A stretch of DNA of 64,000 nucleotides, from NCBI RefSeq assembly GCF_004564075.1, contig NZ_CP038256.1, positions 1 through 64,000 on the forward strand, given 5' to 3'. Origin of the DNA: Microbacterium sediminis. GTDB lineage: Bacteria > Actinomycetota > Actinomycetes > Actinomycetales > Microbacteriaceae. Within the stretch, counting starts at the first letter, position 1. Each line of letters opens with the position of its first letter. The translations under genes and the position numbers were made by a program. The notes beneath the pieces were generated by a model. That model ran no database searches. It had not been told where the DNA came from and worked only from the letters and a program-made list of their open reading frames with translations. Below, one piece after another: positions 1-10,614 of the stretch.

Positions 1-1389
1 CAGGACGTTCCGGACGTTCCGGTCTGGGCCGCGGTTCTGAGCGAGCTCGAGTCGGACGAGCGGATCACCGCGCCCATGTGGGGCTTCCTCCACCTTGCCG
101 TCCCGCAGGGCGTGATGGGCGGCACCGTCTACGTCGAGGTCCCCAACGATCTCACGGCCGCGCAGATCAACAAGCGCATGCGGACCCCCATCATGGAGGC
201 GCTCGCGAACGTCGGCGGGGACGTCCACACCTTCCGCGTGGTCGTCAATCCCGACATCGGCGACCAGCCGTTCGTCCCGGATCCCGTGCCGATCGCCGTC
301 GAGGCCGCCCAGCGCCCGATCGCCGAGAATCCCACGGAGCCGGCCACGACGGCCGCGCGCGGCGAGACGCGCCTGAACCCCCGGTACACGTTCGACAACT
401 TCGTCATCGGCCAGTCCAACCGCTTCGCGCACGCGGCGGCGGTGGCGGTGGCCGAGGCGCCGGCCAAGGCGTACAACCCGCTCTTCATCTACGGCGACTC
501 GGGCCTCGGCAAGACCCACCTGCTCCACGCCATCGGCGACTACGCGCTCAACCTCTACACCGGGGTGCGCGTGCGGTACGTGTCGAGCGAGGAGTTCACC
601 AACGACTTCATCAACTCGATCGCCAACAACCGCGGTGCCGCGTTCAATGCGCGCTACCGCGAGGTCGACATCCTGCTGATCGACGACATCCAGTTCCTGC
701 AGGGTCGCGCCGAGACGCAGGAGGCGTTCTTCCACACCTTCAACACGCTCCACGATCACGACAAGCAGGTCGTCATCACGAGCGATGTGGCGCCCCGCCT
801 GCTCACCGGCTTCGAGGACCGCATGCGCAGCCGCTTTGAATGGGGCCTCATCACCGACGTGCAGGCGCCCGACCTCGAGACCCGCATCGCGATCCTGCGC
901 AAGAAGGCGCAGTCCGAGCGCCTCTACATCCCGGACGACGTGATGGAGTACATCGCCAAGAACGTCTCCACCAACATCCGCGAGCTCGAGGGCGCCCTCA
1001 TCCGCGTCTCGGCCTTCGCGAGCCTGAACCGATCCGACGTCGACGTGCCGCTCGCCCAGACCGTGCTGCGCGACATCGTGGATCAGGCCGAGGTCAACGT
1101 CGTCTCGCCGACCGACATCATCAGCCTCACCGCCGACTACTTCAAGCTCACCGTCGACGACCTCTACGGCTCGAGCCGGTCCCAGGCCGTGGCGCAGGCG
1201 CGCCAGATCGCGATGTACCTGTGCCGCGAGCGGACCGACATGTCGCTGCCGAAGATCGGCGAGCTGTTCGGCGGCCGCGACCACACCACCGTCATGTACG
1301 CGTGCCGCAAGATCGCCGACCTCATGAAGGAACGGCGCTCCATCTACAACCAGGTCAGCGAGATCACCACGCAGCTCAGCCGCCGCTGA
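1..1389 (+). CDS. dnaA: Chromosomal replication initiator DnaA (5' end outside window)
   Basis: AAA+ initiator that binds DnaA boxes and opens oriC. The reading frame is open from base 1 and its first visible residues (QDVPDVPVWAAVLSELES) are typical domain I, so only a short N-terminal piece, perhaps 10-20 residues, lies outside the window. Counting from the first visible codon, the Walker A motif GDSGLGKT is at 165-172, Walker B LLIDD ends at 229, and the domain IV box-recognition signature GGRDHTTVMYACRKI is at 424-438. There are 462 visible residues, close to the family's full length. The oriC-type intergenic region and dnaN follow on the same strand. The ATG at 76 is internal: the conserved domain I helix lies upstream of it. 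Confidence 0.98.
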   Translation, partial: QDVPDVPVWAAVLSELESDERITAPMWGFLHLAVPQGVMGGTVYVEVPNDLTAAQINKRMRTPIMEALANVGGDVHTFRVVVNPDIGDQPFVPDPVPIAVEAAQRPIAENPTEPATTAARGETRLNPRYTFDNFVIGQSNRFAHAAAVAVAEAPAKAYNPLFIYGDSGLGKTHLLHAIGDYALNLYTGVRVRYVSSEEFTNDFINSIANNRGAAFNARYREVDILLIDDIQFLQGRAETQEAFFHTFNTLHDHDKQVVITSDVAPRLLTGFEDRMRSRFEWGLITDVQAPDLETRIAILRKKAQSERLYIPDDVMEYIAKNVSTNIRELEGALIRVSAFASLNRSDVDVPLAQTVLRDIVDQAEVNVVSPTDIISLTADYFKLTVDDLYGSSRSQAVAQARQIAMYLCRERTDMSLPKIGELFGGRDHTTVMYACRKIADLMKERRSIYNQVSEITTQLSRR

Positions 1390-1853
1390 CGCCCCGCCGC
1401 GCGCGGCGCCACTCCGCGTTCACCGGGTGCACCCCCTGGAATGTGACGTATGCCTGAACTCGTCCTTGACAGGGCCCTTCGGCGACCCCTATAAAACGCT
1501 TTCCCCAGTGTGGACATCCTGTGGATAACTGTGGAGACACGCCCTGAGGCCTGTGTGCGACACGCGGCGCCGATGTGGATGCGCCTGTGACAGCGACGTC
1601 CGACGCGAGTGATGCGTCCACGTCTCCTCCGCAGCCGATCCACAACTCACAAAGTTGTAGTTCCCTACGGCCGACAGGCATCCACAGAGTTATCCACATT
1701 ATCCACAGCTGTTAACACCAAGAAGAGATCTCTTTATCTAGGGCGCGATCCGATGACCTTCACGATCCGAAACCCGGAATCACACGGTTTCGCGGTGGGC
1801 ACTAGCATGGGACTCCCACGGAGAGGTCCGTGGTCGATCGAGGGGATCCACCT
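1390..1853. other. dnaA-dnaN intergenic region, probable oriC
   Basis: This 464 bp gene-free stretch holds DnaA boxes. Perfect TTATCCACA is at 1690-1698 and, directly abutting, 1699-1707; a perfect inverted copy (TGTGGATAA) is at 1520-1528. Weaker 7/9 copies are TGTGGATGC 1574-1582, CGATCCACA 1636-1644 and GCATCCACA 1678-1686. The tandem perfect boxes are followed by the most AT-rich stretch of the region (about 1708-1740), a candidate unwinding element. The dnaA-dnaN gap is the standard actinobacterial oriC position. A second box cluster at 17655-17822 complicates exclusive assignment of origin function. Confidence 0.8.
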
Positions 1854-2996
1854 GTGAAGTTCCACGTGAACCGTGATGTCTTCAGCGAGGCTGTGTCGTT
1901 CGTCGTCAAGCTTCTGCCGCAGCGCAACCCGCAGCCGATCCTCGCCGGCGTGCTGATCGAGGCCACCGAGGATGGATCCCTCGCCCTGTCGGCGTTCGAC
2001 TACGAGGCCTCGGCACGCACGACGATCGAGGCCAACGTCGACGAGCCGGGGACGATCCTGGTCCACGGCCGGCTCCTGTCCGACATCGCCAGCCGTCTGC
2101 CGAACGCGCCGATCGAGATGGTGACCGAGGAGGACGGCAACATCGCCCTCAGCTGCGGCTCGGCCCGGTTCGCGCTCGCCTCGATGCCCGTCGAGGAATA
2201 CCCCGCCATCCCCGAGGTCACCGGCGAGTCCGGCCTCGTGCCGGCCGAGGACTTCGGCACCGCGATCTCGCAGGTCGCTTTCGCGGCCTCGCGCGACGAC
2301 GTCACCCCCGTGCTCACCGGTGTGCAGCTCGAGGTCTCGGGCACCCAGCTGAGCCTCGTCGCCACCGACCGCTACCGCGTCGCCCTCAGCGACATCGAGT
2401 GGGACGGCTCGCAGGACGAGGCCCACGCGCTCGTCCCGGCCCGCACGCTGCAGGAGGTCGGCAAGACCTTCTCGCACGGCGGCGAGATCTCGATCGCCTT
2501 CAGCGGCTCGGGCGATCGAGAGATCATTGCGTTCACCTCGGGCAACAAGACCGTCACCTCGCTGCTCATCAAGGGCAACTTCCCGCCGGTCCGCCGCCTC
2601 TTCCCTGCCCAGACCGACCACTACGCCGTCGTCAGCACGGCGGATCTCGCCGAGGCCGTGCGCCGCGTGTCGCTCGTGCTCGACCGTTCGGCCCCGCTGC
2701 GCTTCACGTTCACGACCTCGGCCGTGACGATGGACGCCTCGGGCGGCGACCAGGCCCGCGCCTCGGAGTCGGTCGACGCCCACCTGCAGGGCGAGGACGT
2801 CACTCTCGGTCTCAACCCGCAGTACCTGCTCGAGGCCCTCGGCGCCGTCAAGAGCGAGTTCGCGCGCATCACGTTCACCTCGAGCGAGAACGCCAACAAG
2901 CTCAGCCCGGTGCTCATCACGAGCCAGACCTCGGTCGACCAGGCCGGCAACGACTCCTTCAAGTACCTGCTCCAGCCCAACCTCCTCCTGCGCTGA
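1854..2996 (+). CDS. dnaN: DNA polymerase III sliding clamp, beta subunit
   Basis: Ring-shaped processivity clamp that tethers the replicative polymerase and recruits repair factors. The 380-residue product has the usual length of three repeated clamp domains. The N-terminus (MKFHVNRDVFSEAVSFVVKL) is the conserved actinobacterial start. I chose GTG 1854 because GAGGGGA sits about 8 bases upstream and because an in-frame start at 1830 would add only VDRGDPP, which the family lacks. It lies between oriC and recF, as in other actinobacteria. NucS, encoded at 41934-42629, ends in RLF, a plausible clamp-binding tail (inference). Confidence 0.97.
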   Translation: MKFHVNRDVFSEAVSFVVKLLPQRNPQPILAGVLIEATEDGSLALSAFDYEASARTTIEANVDEPGTILVHGRLLSDIASRLPNAPIEMVTEEDGNIALSCGSARFALASMPVEEYPAIPEVTGESGLVPAEDFGTAISQVAFAASRDDVTPVLTGVQLEVSGTQLSLVATDRYRVALSDIEWDGSQDEAHALVPARTLQEVGKTFSHGGEISIAFSGSGDREIIAFTSGNKTVTSLLIKGNFPPVRRLFPAQTDHYAVVSTADLAEAVRRVSLVLDRSAPLRFTFTTSAVTMDASGGDQARASESVDAHLQGEDVTLGLNPQYLLEALGAVKSEFARITFTSSENANKLSPVLITSQTSVDQAGNDSFKYLLQPNLLLR

Positions 2997-3045
2997 CCCC
3001 TCCTCCTTCGCAACGGGTCCGAGAGCGATCGACGGACAGAGCGGA

Positions 3046-3138
3046 GGTGGGTGATGCGGAGCGAACGCTGGCATCGGGACTGGCGGGAGGAGCCGCGAAG
3101 CGGATCCGGGGGCATGCGTTCGCGCAGCATCACCCACC
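3046..3138. repeat. Long imperfect inverted repeat between dnaN and recF
   Basis: GGTGGGTGATGC at 3046-3057 is perfectly repeated in inverse at 3127-3138. The pairing continues inward through AGCGAACGC (3060-3068) against GCGTTCGCG (3116-3124), giving about 23 paired positions with two mismatches around a loop of about 47 bases. There is no T-tract, so a simple terminator is unlikely. The left arm covers the start of the small reading frame at 3054-3185, and the structure ends about 43 bases before recF. It could attenuate or process the dnaN-recF transcript, or be an interspersed palindromic repeat. Confidence 0.6.
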
Positions 3139-3185
3139 GGAGCGGTACCCCACTGTCAGACCTCCCCACGAGACTCCTCACATGA
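3054..3185 (+). CDS. Possible 43-residue leader peptide coupled to recF
   Basis: An ATG at 3054 has a strong ribosome site, GGAGG at 3043-3047 with a 6-base spacer. The frame runs 43 codons to a TGA at 3183-3185 that overlaps the recF start as ATGA. RecF itself has no clear Shine-Dalgarno sequence, so terminating ribosomes on this frame could supply it with reinitiation. The predicted peptide is rich in Arg, Ser and Gly and resembles no family I know. Its third-position GC is lower than that of neighbouring genes, which argues against selection on the protein. The frame also overlaps the large inverted repeat. Treat as a candidate only. Confidence 0.3.
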   Translation: MRSERWHRDWREEPRSGSGGMRSRSITHRSGTPLSDLPTRLLT

Positions 3186-4369
3186 TCGTCGAGCACCTGA
3201 GCCTGAAGGACTTCCGCAACTACGCGGAAGCCGAGCTCGAGCTCGAGCCCGGTCCGAACGTGCTCGTCGGGCGCAACGGGCAGGGCAAGACGAACCTGGC
3301 CGAGGCGATCGCGTATCTGGCCACGCTCGGCTCGCATCGCGTCTCGGCCGATGCACCGCTCGTGCGCGAGGGGCAGGACGCCGCGTTCGTGCGGGCGCGG
3401 CTGCGCCACGGTGAGCGCAAGGTGATCCTCGAGCTGCAGATCAACAAGCAGGGATCGAACCGCGCTCGGATCGGCGGATCGCCCGTGCGGGCCAACGAGC
3501 TTCCGCGCTACGCGCAGGTCGTGCTGTTCGCGCCCGAGGATCTGCAGATCGTCCGCGGCAACCCCGGCGAGCGGCGGCGCTTCGCCGATCAGCTGCTCGT
3601 GCAGCGCACGCCTCGCATGGCGGCGGTGCTCGCCGACTACGACCGCACGCTGCGGCAGCGCACCACGCTGCTCAAGTCGGCCCGGGCCCGCGGCATGAAG
3701 GCGTCGCAGCTGTCGACCCTCGACGTGTGGGACGACAAGCTCGTCGCGCTCGGGTCGGAGATCATCGACGCGCGCACCCGCCTGGCGCAGGATCTGGCCG
3801 GCCCGGTGGCGCGAGCGTACGCGGGGGTCGCCGGCGCGGACCATCGCCCGGAGCTGGCGTGGACGCTGACGATCCACGGCGCCGATCCCGAGGAGGGCGA
3901 CGAGATGGATCGGGGCGGCGAGGGCGAGACGGCCGCGCAGTTCCGCGCGGCGCTCGAGCAGAAGCGATCGCAGGAGCTCGACCGCGGGCTCACCCTCGTG
4001 GGCCCGCACCGCGACGACCTGCTGCTGAAGGTGCGGGGCCTGCCGGTGAAGGGCTACGCGTCGCACGGCGAGAGCTGGTCGGTGGCGCTCGCGCTGCGGC
4101 TGGCCTCGGCCGAGCTGCTGCGAGCCGAGTCGCCCGGGGGCGATCCCATCCTCATCCTCGACGACGTGTTCGCCGAGCTCGACGCCGACCGGCGCGCGCG
4201 ACTGGCGGGCGTGGTGGCCGACTACGAGCAGGTGATCGTCACGGCCGCGGTCTCGGCCGATGTGCCCGAGCCGCTGCGCGCCAACGCCGTGCGCATCGAG
4301 CAGGGCCGGATCCTCGGCGCCCTCGCCGACCACCCGTTCGGGCCGGATGCGGGGGCGGGCGATGAGTGA
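3182..4369 (+). CDS. recF: DNA replication and repair protein RecF
   Basis: SMC-like ATPase that loads RecA onto gapped DNA in the RecFOR pathway. The 395-residue product begins with the conserved MIVEHLSLKDFRNY, has Walker A GRNGQGKT at residues 30-37, and carries the C-terminal signature (SHGESWSVALALRLASAELL) followed by Walker B LILDDVFAELD. The start is ATG 3182: the conserved N-terminus begins there, although the open frame runs much further upstream across dnaN. No good Shine-Dalgarno is visible. Its stop overlaps the next gene by 8 bases, so the two are probably cotranscribed. Confidence 0.96.
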   Translation: MIVEHLSLKDFRNYAEAELELEPGPNVLVGRNGQGKTNLAEAIAYLATLGSHRVSADAPLVREGQDAAFVRARLRHGERKVILELQINKQGSNRARIGGSPVRANELPRYAQVVLFAPEDLQIVRGNPGERRRFADQLLVQRTPRMAAVLADYDRTLRQRTTLLKSARARGMKASQLSTLDVWDDKLVALGSEIIDARTRLAQDLAGPVARAYAGVAGADHRPELAWTLTIHGADPEEGDEMDRGGEGETAAQFRAALEQKRSQELDRGLTLVGPHRDDLLLKVRGLPVKGYASHGESWSVALALRLASAELLRAESPGGDPILILDDVFAELDADRRARLAGVVADYEQVIVTAAVSADVPEPLRANAVRIEQGRILGALADHPFGPDAGAGDE

Positions 4370-4859
4370 GCAGACCCCCGAGGTGCCCGAGACGCTCGCC
4401 ACGTATCTGCGGCTGCGCGGCCTCGAGCCGTCGAAGTACGCCAAGCGCCGCCGGCGCCGCCGCCGCGGCGTGGAGGACGACGACAACCAGCCGTTCACGC
4501 CCGGCCGCGATCCGAAGCCGCTCGGCGCCGCGCTCGACATCCTCTCCAAGAGCAACGGGTGGTCCGGGCAGCTCGCCCGCGAGGAGCTCGTGCTGCGCTG
4601 GGAAGAGGTCGCCGGCGCCGAGACGGCGCAGCACTCCACGCCCACGTCGCTGCTGGACGGCACGCTGACCATCCAGTGCGACTCGACGGCGTGGGCCAAG
4701 AACCTGCAGTTCATGCGGTCGCACATCCTCACCCAGATCGTGACCCGGTTCCCCGACGCCGGCGTCGAGCACGTGCGCTTCGTGGGGCCAGACGCCCCCA
4801 CGTGGAAGTGGGGCCCGCGCACGGTCCCCGGGCGCGGCCCGCGCGATACCTACGGCTGA
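4362..4859 (+). CDS. dciA: DUF721 protein, DciA-type helicase-loading factor
   Basis: The DUF721 (DciA) family assists loading or operation of the replicative helicase DnaB; the mycobacterial gene in the same position is the model. The 165-residue protein has a basic run of Arg/Lys after residue 25 (AKRRRRRRRG), a short linker, and then the DUF721 domain (LREELVLRWEEVAG-type motif, then LTIQCDSTAWAKNLQFMRSHI). The start is ATG 4362 inside the last codons of recF. Family assignment is secure; the helicase role is carried over from characterised homologues. Confidence 0.85.
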   Translation: MSEQTPEVPETLATYLRLRGLEPSKYAKRRRRRRRGVEDDDNQPFTPGRDPKPLGAALDILSKSNGWSGQLAREELVLRWEEVAGAETAQHSTPTSLLDGTLTIQCDSTAWAKNLQFMRSHILTQIVTRFPDAGVEHVRFVGPDAPTWKWGPRTVPGRGPRDTYG

Positions 4860-4945
4860 GCGCACGGCCCTCCTCACTACTGTGCGCATGAGGGGTGACG
4901 ATCGACCGGAACACCGGATCGATCAGACACCGGACAGGGGGTGAC

Positions 4946-5074
4946 ATGAGTCGGATCGGAAAGGCTGGCGTTCTCATCGCGGGCACGCACCGCAGCGACG
5001 ACTGCATCCGGATCCCCGATGATGCGGATGTCTCCGACTACGAGACGCTCGAGAAGGATCTGCTGGGCGGCTGA
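4946..5074 (+). CDS. Small hypothetical protein, 42 residues
   Basis: A short frame between the DUF721 gene and gyrB, with AGGGGG centred about 8 bases before the ATG. The peptide starts MSRIGKAGVLIAGTHRSD and ends acidic (DYETLEKDLLGG). It has no signal peptide or membrane segment and a rather soluble composition. Third codon positions are mostly G or C, as in the flanking genes. I do not recognise a family. The ribosome site and composition make it a reasonable gene candidate, but conservation cannot be judged from one sequence. Confidence 0.45.
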   Translation: MSRIGKAGVLIAGTHRSDDCIRIPDDADVSDYETLEKDLLGG

Positions 5075-5088
5075 GCCGCGGCGCCTGA

Positions 5089-7287
<2,199 letters not shown>

Positions 7288-7321
7288 TCGAGCAGCGGAC
7301 CGGACGTAAGGAAAGAACCCC

Positions 7322-9883
7322 ATGGCAGACGAAGAACGCCCCGACATCAACGCCGAGCACAACCACGGCCGCATCGACCAGGTCGATCTGCAGTCGGAGA
7401 TGCAGCGCAGCTACCTCGACTACGCGATGAGCGTGATCGTCGGGCGTGCGCTGCCCGACGTGCGAGATGGCCTTAAGCCCGTGCACCGCCGCGTGGTCTA
7501 CGCGATGTACGACGGCGGCTACCGTCCCGACAAGAAGTTCTCCAAGTGCGCCCGCGTCGTCGGCGAGGTGATGGGTCAGTACCACCCGCACGGCGACAGC
7601 GCGATCTACGACACCCTCGTGCGCCTCGTGCAGCCGTGGTCGCTGCGCTACCCGCTGGCCCTCGGCCAGGGCAACTTCGGCTCGCCCGGAAACCAGGGCG
7701 CCGCGGCCCCGCGGTACACCGAGACGAAGATGGCTCCCCTCGCGCTCGAGATGGTGCGCGACATCGAAGAGGAGACCGTCGACTTCGAGGACAACTACGA
7801 CGGCGAGACCCAGGAGCCCACGGTCCTGCCGTCGCGTTTCCCGAACCTCCTCGTCAACGGATCGGTCGGCATCGCGGTCGGCATGGCCACGAACATCCCG
7901 CCGCACAACCTGCGCGAGGTCGCCGACGGCGCGCTGTGGGCGCTCGACCACCCCGAGCTGCCGCGCGAGGAGCTGCTCGCCGGCCTGATGCAGCGCATCC
8001 CCGGCCCCGACTTCCCGACCGGGGCGCAGATCCTCGGCAACAAGGGCATCCACGAGGCCTACCGCACCGGCCGCGGCTCGATCACGATGCGCGCCGTCGT
8101 GGAGATCGAGGAGATCCAGGGCCGCACGTGCCTGGTGATCACCGAGCTGCCGTACCAGGTCAACCCCGACAATCTCGCGGTGAAGATCGGCGAGCTGGCC
8201 CGCGAGGGCCGCGTGACCGGCATCGCCGACATCCGCGACGAGACGTCGAGCCGCACCGGCCAGCGCCTCGTGATCGTGCTCAAGCGCGACGCGGTGGCGA
8301 AGGTCGTGCTCAACAACCTCTACAAGCACACCGATCTGCAGACCAACTTCGGCGCGAACATGCTCGCGATCGTCGACGGCGTGCCCCGCACGCTGCCGCT
8401 CGACGGGTTCGTCAGCTACTGGATCACCCACCAGCTCGACGTGATCGTCCGCCGCACGCACTACCGCCTGCGCAAGGCGGAGGAGCGCATGCACATCCTG
8501 CGCGCGCTGCTGAAGGCGCTCGACGCGCTCGACGAGGTCATCGCGCTGATCCGCCGTTCGCCCACGGCCGACGACGCCCGCACGGGCCTCATGTCGCTGC
8601 TCGAGATCGACGAGCGCCAGGCCGACGCGATCCTGCTCATGCAGCTGCGTCGCCTCGCCGCGCTCGAGCGCCAGAAGATCATCGACGAGGCCGCCGAGCT
8701 CGAGTCGCAGATCAACGAGTTCAAGGCGATCATCGCCGACGAGATGCGCCAGCGCGGCATCATCAAGACCGAGCTGACCGCCATCGTCGACAAGTTCGGC
8801 GACGAGCGCCGCACGCACATCCTCCCCGGCTTCGACGGCGACGTCTCGATCGAGGACCTCATCGCCGAGGAGGAGATGGTCGTCACGATCACCCGCGAGG
8901 GCTACATCAAGCGCACGCGCAGCGACAACTACCGCTCGCAGCGCCGCGGCGGCAAGGGCGTGCGCGGCGCGGCCCTGCGCGCCGACGACGTGGTGGAGCA
9001 CTTCTTCGTCACCACGACGCACCACTGGCTGCTGTTCTTCACGACGAAGGGCCGCGTCTACCGCATCAAGGCGTACGAGGTGCCCGAGGCCGGCCGCGAC
9101 GCCAAGGGCCTGCACGTGGCGAACCTGCTGGCGCTGCAGCCCGACGAGCAGATCGCCCAGGTGATCGAGCTGCGCCGCTACGAGGACGCCGAGTACCTCG
9201 TGCTCGCCACCCGCTCGGGCCTGGTGAAGAAGACGCGCCTGGCCGAGTACGACTCGAACCGCCAGGGCGGCATCATCGCCATCAACCTGCGCGACGGCGA
9301 CGAGCTCGTCTCGGCGATGCTCGTCAACGGCGATGACGACATCCTGCTGCTCAGCCGCAAGGGCATGTCGCTGCGCTTCTCGGCCACCGACGACGCGCTG
9401 CGCCCGATGGGACGCTCCACGAGCGGCGTGAAGGGCATGTCGTTCCGCGCCGGCGACGACCTGCTCACCGCGGCGGTCGCCCGCCCCGGTACGTACGTGT
9501 TCGTCGTCACCGACGGCGGCTACGCCAAGCGCACGTCGATCGACGAGTACCGTGTGCAGGGCCGCGGCGGCCTGGGCATCAAGGCCCTCAAGCTCAACGA
9601 CGATCGCGGCGTGCTGGCGGGCGGCCTGATCGTGGACGAGGTGGACGAGGTTCTCGTGGTCCTCGCCAAGGGCAAGGTGGTACGCTCGTCCGTCGCCGAG
9701 GTCCCCGCAAAGGGCCGCGACACCATGGGCGTGCTGTTCGCACGACCCGACAAGGATGACCGGATCCTGGCCATCGCGCGCAACAGCGAACGAGGACTGG
9801 GTGACGACGGCGAGGCCGACGAGGCCGACGCCGACGCAGAGAGCACCGCTCCCGAGACCCCAGAAGAGAGCACTGACGCATGA
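7322..9883 (+). CDS. gyrA: DNA gyrase subunit A
   Basis: Breakage-reunion subunit of gyrase. The 853-residue protein has the catalytic tyrosine at 132 (AAPRYTE) and the GyrA box QRRGGKG in the C-terminal beta-pinwheel, which separates gyrase from topoisomerase IV. The quinolone-determining loop reads [22 protein letters not shown], with Ser and Asp at the positions matching E. coli S83 and D87, so no classic resistance change is present. TAAGGAAAG precedes the ATG. The C-terminal tail is acidic ([11 protein letters not shown]). Its stop overlaps the following gene by 4 bases. Confidence 0.98.
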   Translation: MADEERPDINAEHNHGRIDQVDLQSEMQRSYLDYAMSVIVGRALPDVRDGLKPVHRRVVYAMYDGGYRPDKKFSKCARVVGEVMGQYHPHGDSAIYDTLVRLVQPWSLRYPLALGQGNFGSPGNQGAAAPRYTETKMAPLALEMVRDIEEETVDFEDNYDGETQEPTVLPSRFPNLLVNGSVGIAVGMATNIPPHNLREVADGALWALDHPELPREELLAGLMQRIPGPDFPTGAQILGNKGIHEAYRTGRGSITMRAVVEIEEIQGRTCLVITELPYQVNPDNLAVKIGELAREGRVTGIADIRDETSSRTGQRLVIVLKRDAVAKVVLNNLYKHTDLQTNFGANMLAIVDGVPRTLPLDGFVSYWITHQLDVIVRRTHYRLRKAEERMHILRALLKALDALDEVIALIRRSPTADDARTGLMSLLEIDERQADAILLMQLRRLAALERQKIIDEAAELESQINEFKAIIADEMRQRGIIKTELTAIVDKFGDERRTHILPGFDGDVSIEDLIAEEEMVVTITREGYIKRTRSDNYRSQRRGGKGVRGAALRADDVVEHFFVTTTHHWLLFFTTKGRVYRIKAYEVPEAGRDAKGLHVANLLALQPDEQIAQVIELRRYEDAEYLVLATRSGLVKKTRLAEYDSNRQGGIIAINLRDGDELVSAMLVNGDDDILLLSRKGMSLRFSATDDALRPMGRSTSGVKGMSFRAGDDLLTAAVARPGTYVFVVTDGGYAKRTSIDEYRVQGRGGLGIKALKLNDDRGVLAGGLIVDEVDEVLVVLAKGKVVRSSVAEVPAKGRDTMGVLFARPDKDDRILAIARNSERGLGDDGEADEADADAESTAPETPEESTDA

Positions 9884-10281
9884 GCACGGTAGCCGACAAG
9901 CTCGCCCAGAAGTCCTCGCGCAAGCCGCGGGCGAAGCAGGTGCGCCTGCGTCTGGTGTACATCGACTTCTGGTCCGCGCTGAAGCTGTCGTTCCTGGCAG
10001 CGGTGGCCGTGGCGATCATGACGATCGTGGCGTTCTTCCTCAGCTACACCGTCGTCGAGGTCACCGGCCTCATCGACACCGTCGACCAGTTCCTGCAGAA
10101 CGTCACGGGCGGCACCTCGATCGCGGCGATGTTCGGCCTCCCGCAGGTCATGGCGTTCGCCGCCGTGATCGCGATCCTGAACCTCATCATCGTCACGGTG
10201 CTGGGCGCGGTCATCGCCGGTATCTACAACGTCGCGGTGAAGATCACGGGCGGTCTGCTCGTGGGCTTCACCTCGAACTGA
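9880..10281 (+). CDS. DUF3566 transmembrane protein
   Basis: A 133-residue membrane protein translationally coupled to gyrA through an ATGA overlap. The first 27 residues are basic ([23 protein letters not shown]). They are followed by one hydrophobic segment (about 33-58), an external loop and a second segment (about 85-118). DUF3566 proteins are found right after gyrA in many actinobacteria, including mycobacteria; their function is not established. The position suggests a link to cell growth or to membrane anchoring near the replication genes (inference). Confidence 0.85.
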   Translation: MSTVADKLAQKSSRKPRAKQVRLRLVYIDFWSALKLSFLAAVAVAIMTIVAFFLSYTVVEVTGLIDTVDQFLQNVTGGTSIAAMFGLPQVMAFAAVIAILNLIIVTVLGAVIAGIYNVAVKITGGLLVGFTSN

Positions 10282-10295
10282 CGCGTCTGTCCCGA

Positions 10296-10325
10296 TTCGC
10301 GGGATCAGAAATCTTCGAGTAAACT
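10296..10325 (+). promoter_or_regulatory. Candidate promoter of the tRNA-Ile/tRNA-Ala pair
   Basis: TTCGCG (10296-10301) and TAAACT (10320-10325) are separated by 18 bases, placing a start near 10332, about 26 bases before tRNA-Ile. The -35 is weak. The two tRNA genes are 13 bases apart and probably share this promoter. Confidence 0.45.
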
Positions 10326-10357
10326 CTTGAAGGTTGGCGGCGCGAGCCGCCCGAAAC

Positions 10358-10434
10358 GGGGCTATAGCTCAGGCGGTTAGAGCGCTTCACTGATAATGAA
10401 GAGGTCCCAGGTTCAAGTCCTGGTAGCCCCACCA
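10358..10434 (+). tRNA. tRNA-Ile (GAT)
   Basis: A full cloverleaf: acceptor GGGGCTA pairs with TAGCCCC, anticodon stem CTTCA/TGAAG encloses loop CTGATAA with anticodon GAT at 10392-10394, and the T-loop is GTTCAAG. The 3' CCA is encoded (10432-10434). The gene follows gyrA-DUF3566, the position of tRNA-Ile in other actinobacterial origins. Confidence 0.97.
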
Positions 10435-10447
10435 CGTACCTCTTCGC

Positions 10448-10520
10448 GGGGCCTTAGCTCAGTTGGTAGAGCGCCTGCTTTGCAAGCAGGATGTCAGGAG
10501 TTCGAATCTCCTAGGCTCCA
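10448..10520 (+). tRNA. tRNA-Ala (TGC)
   Basis: Acceptor GGGGCCT pairs with AGGCTCC (one G-T pair). The anticodon stem CCTGC/GCAGG encloses TTTGCAA with anticodon TGC at 10481-10483, and the T-arm carries GTTCGAAT. CCA is not encoded, unlike the tRNA-Ile just upstream. Confidence 0.97.
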
Positions 10521-10614
10521 CACCCATCGAAAGCGTCGGCATCATGCCGGCGCTTTTCGCGTCCCGTAGCCTGGGGAGGCCACACCACCACGCGATCCGG
10601 GGAGGTCGAGCAGC

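Noticed and set aside
2621..4822. A 733-codon minus-strand frame across recF and the DUF721 gene, and similar long antisense frames over dnaN, gyrA, thrE, mnhA and the kinase genes
   Set aside because: All sit opposite well-supported genes, show the same compositional bias and lack recognisable domains.
10358..10520. tRNA-Ile/tRNA-Ala as an integration site for a genomic island
   Set aside because: No integrase, no direct repeat of the tRNA 3' end and normal chromosomal genes follow; the tRNA pair is in its conserved origin-proximal position.
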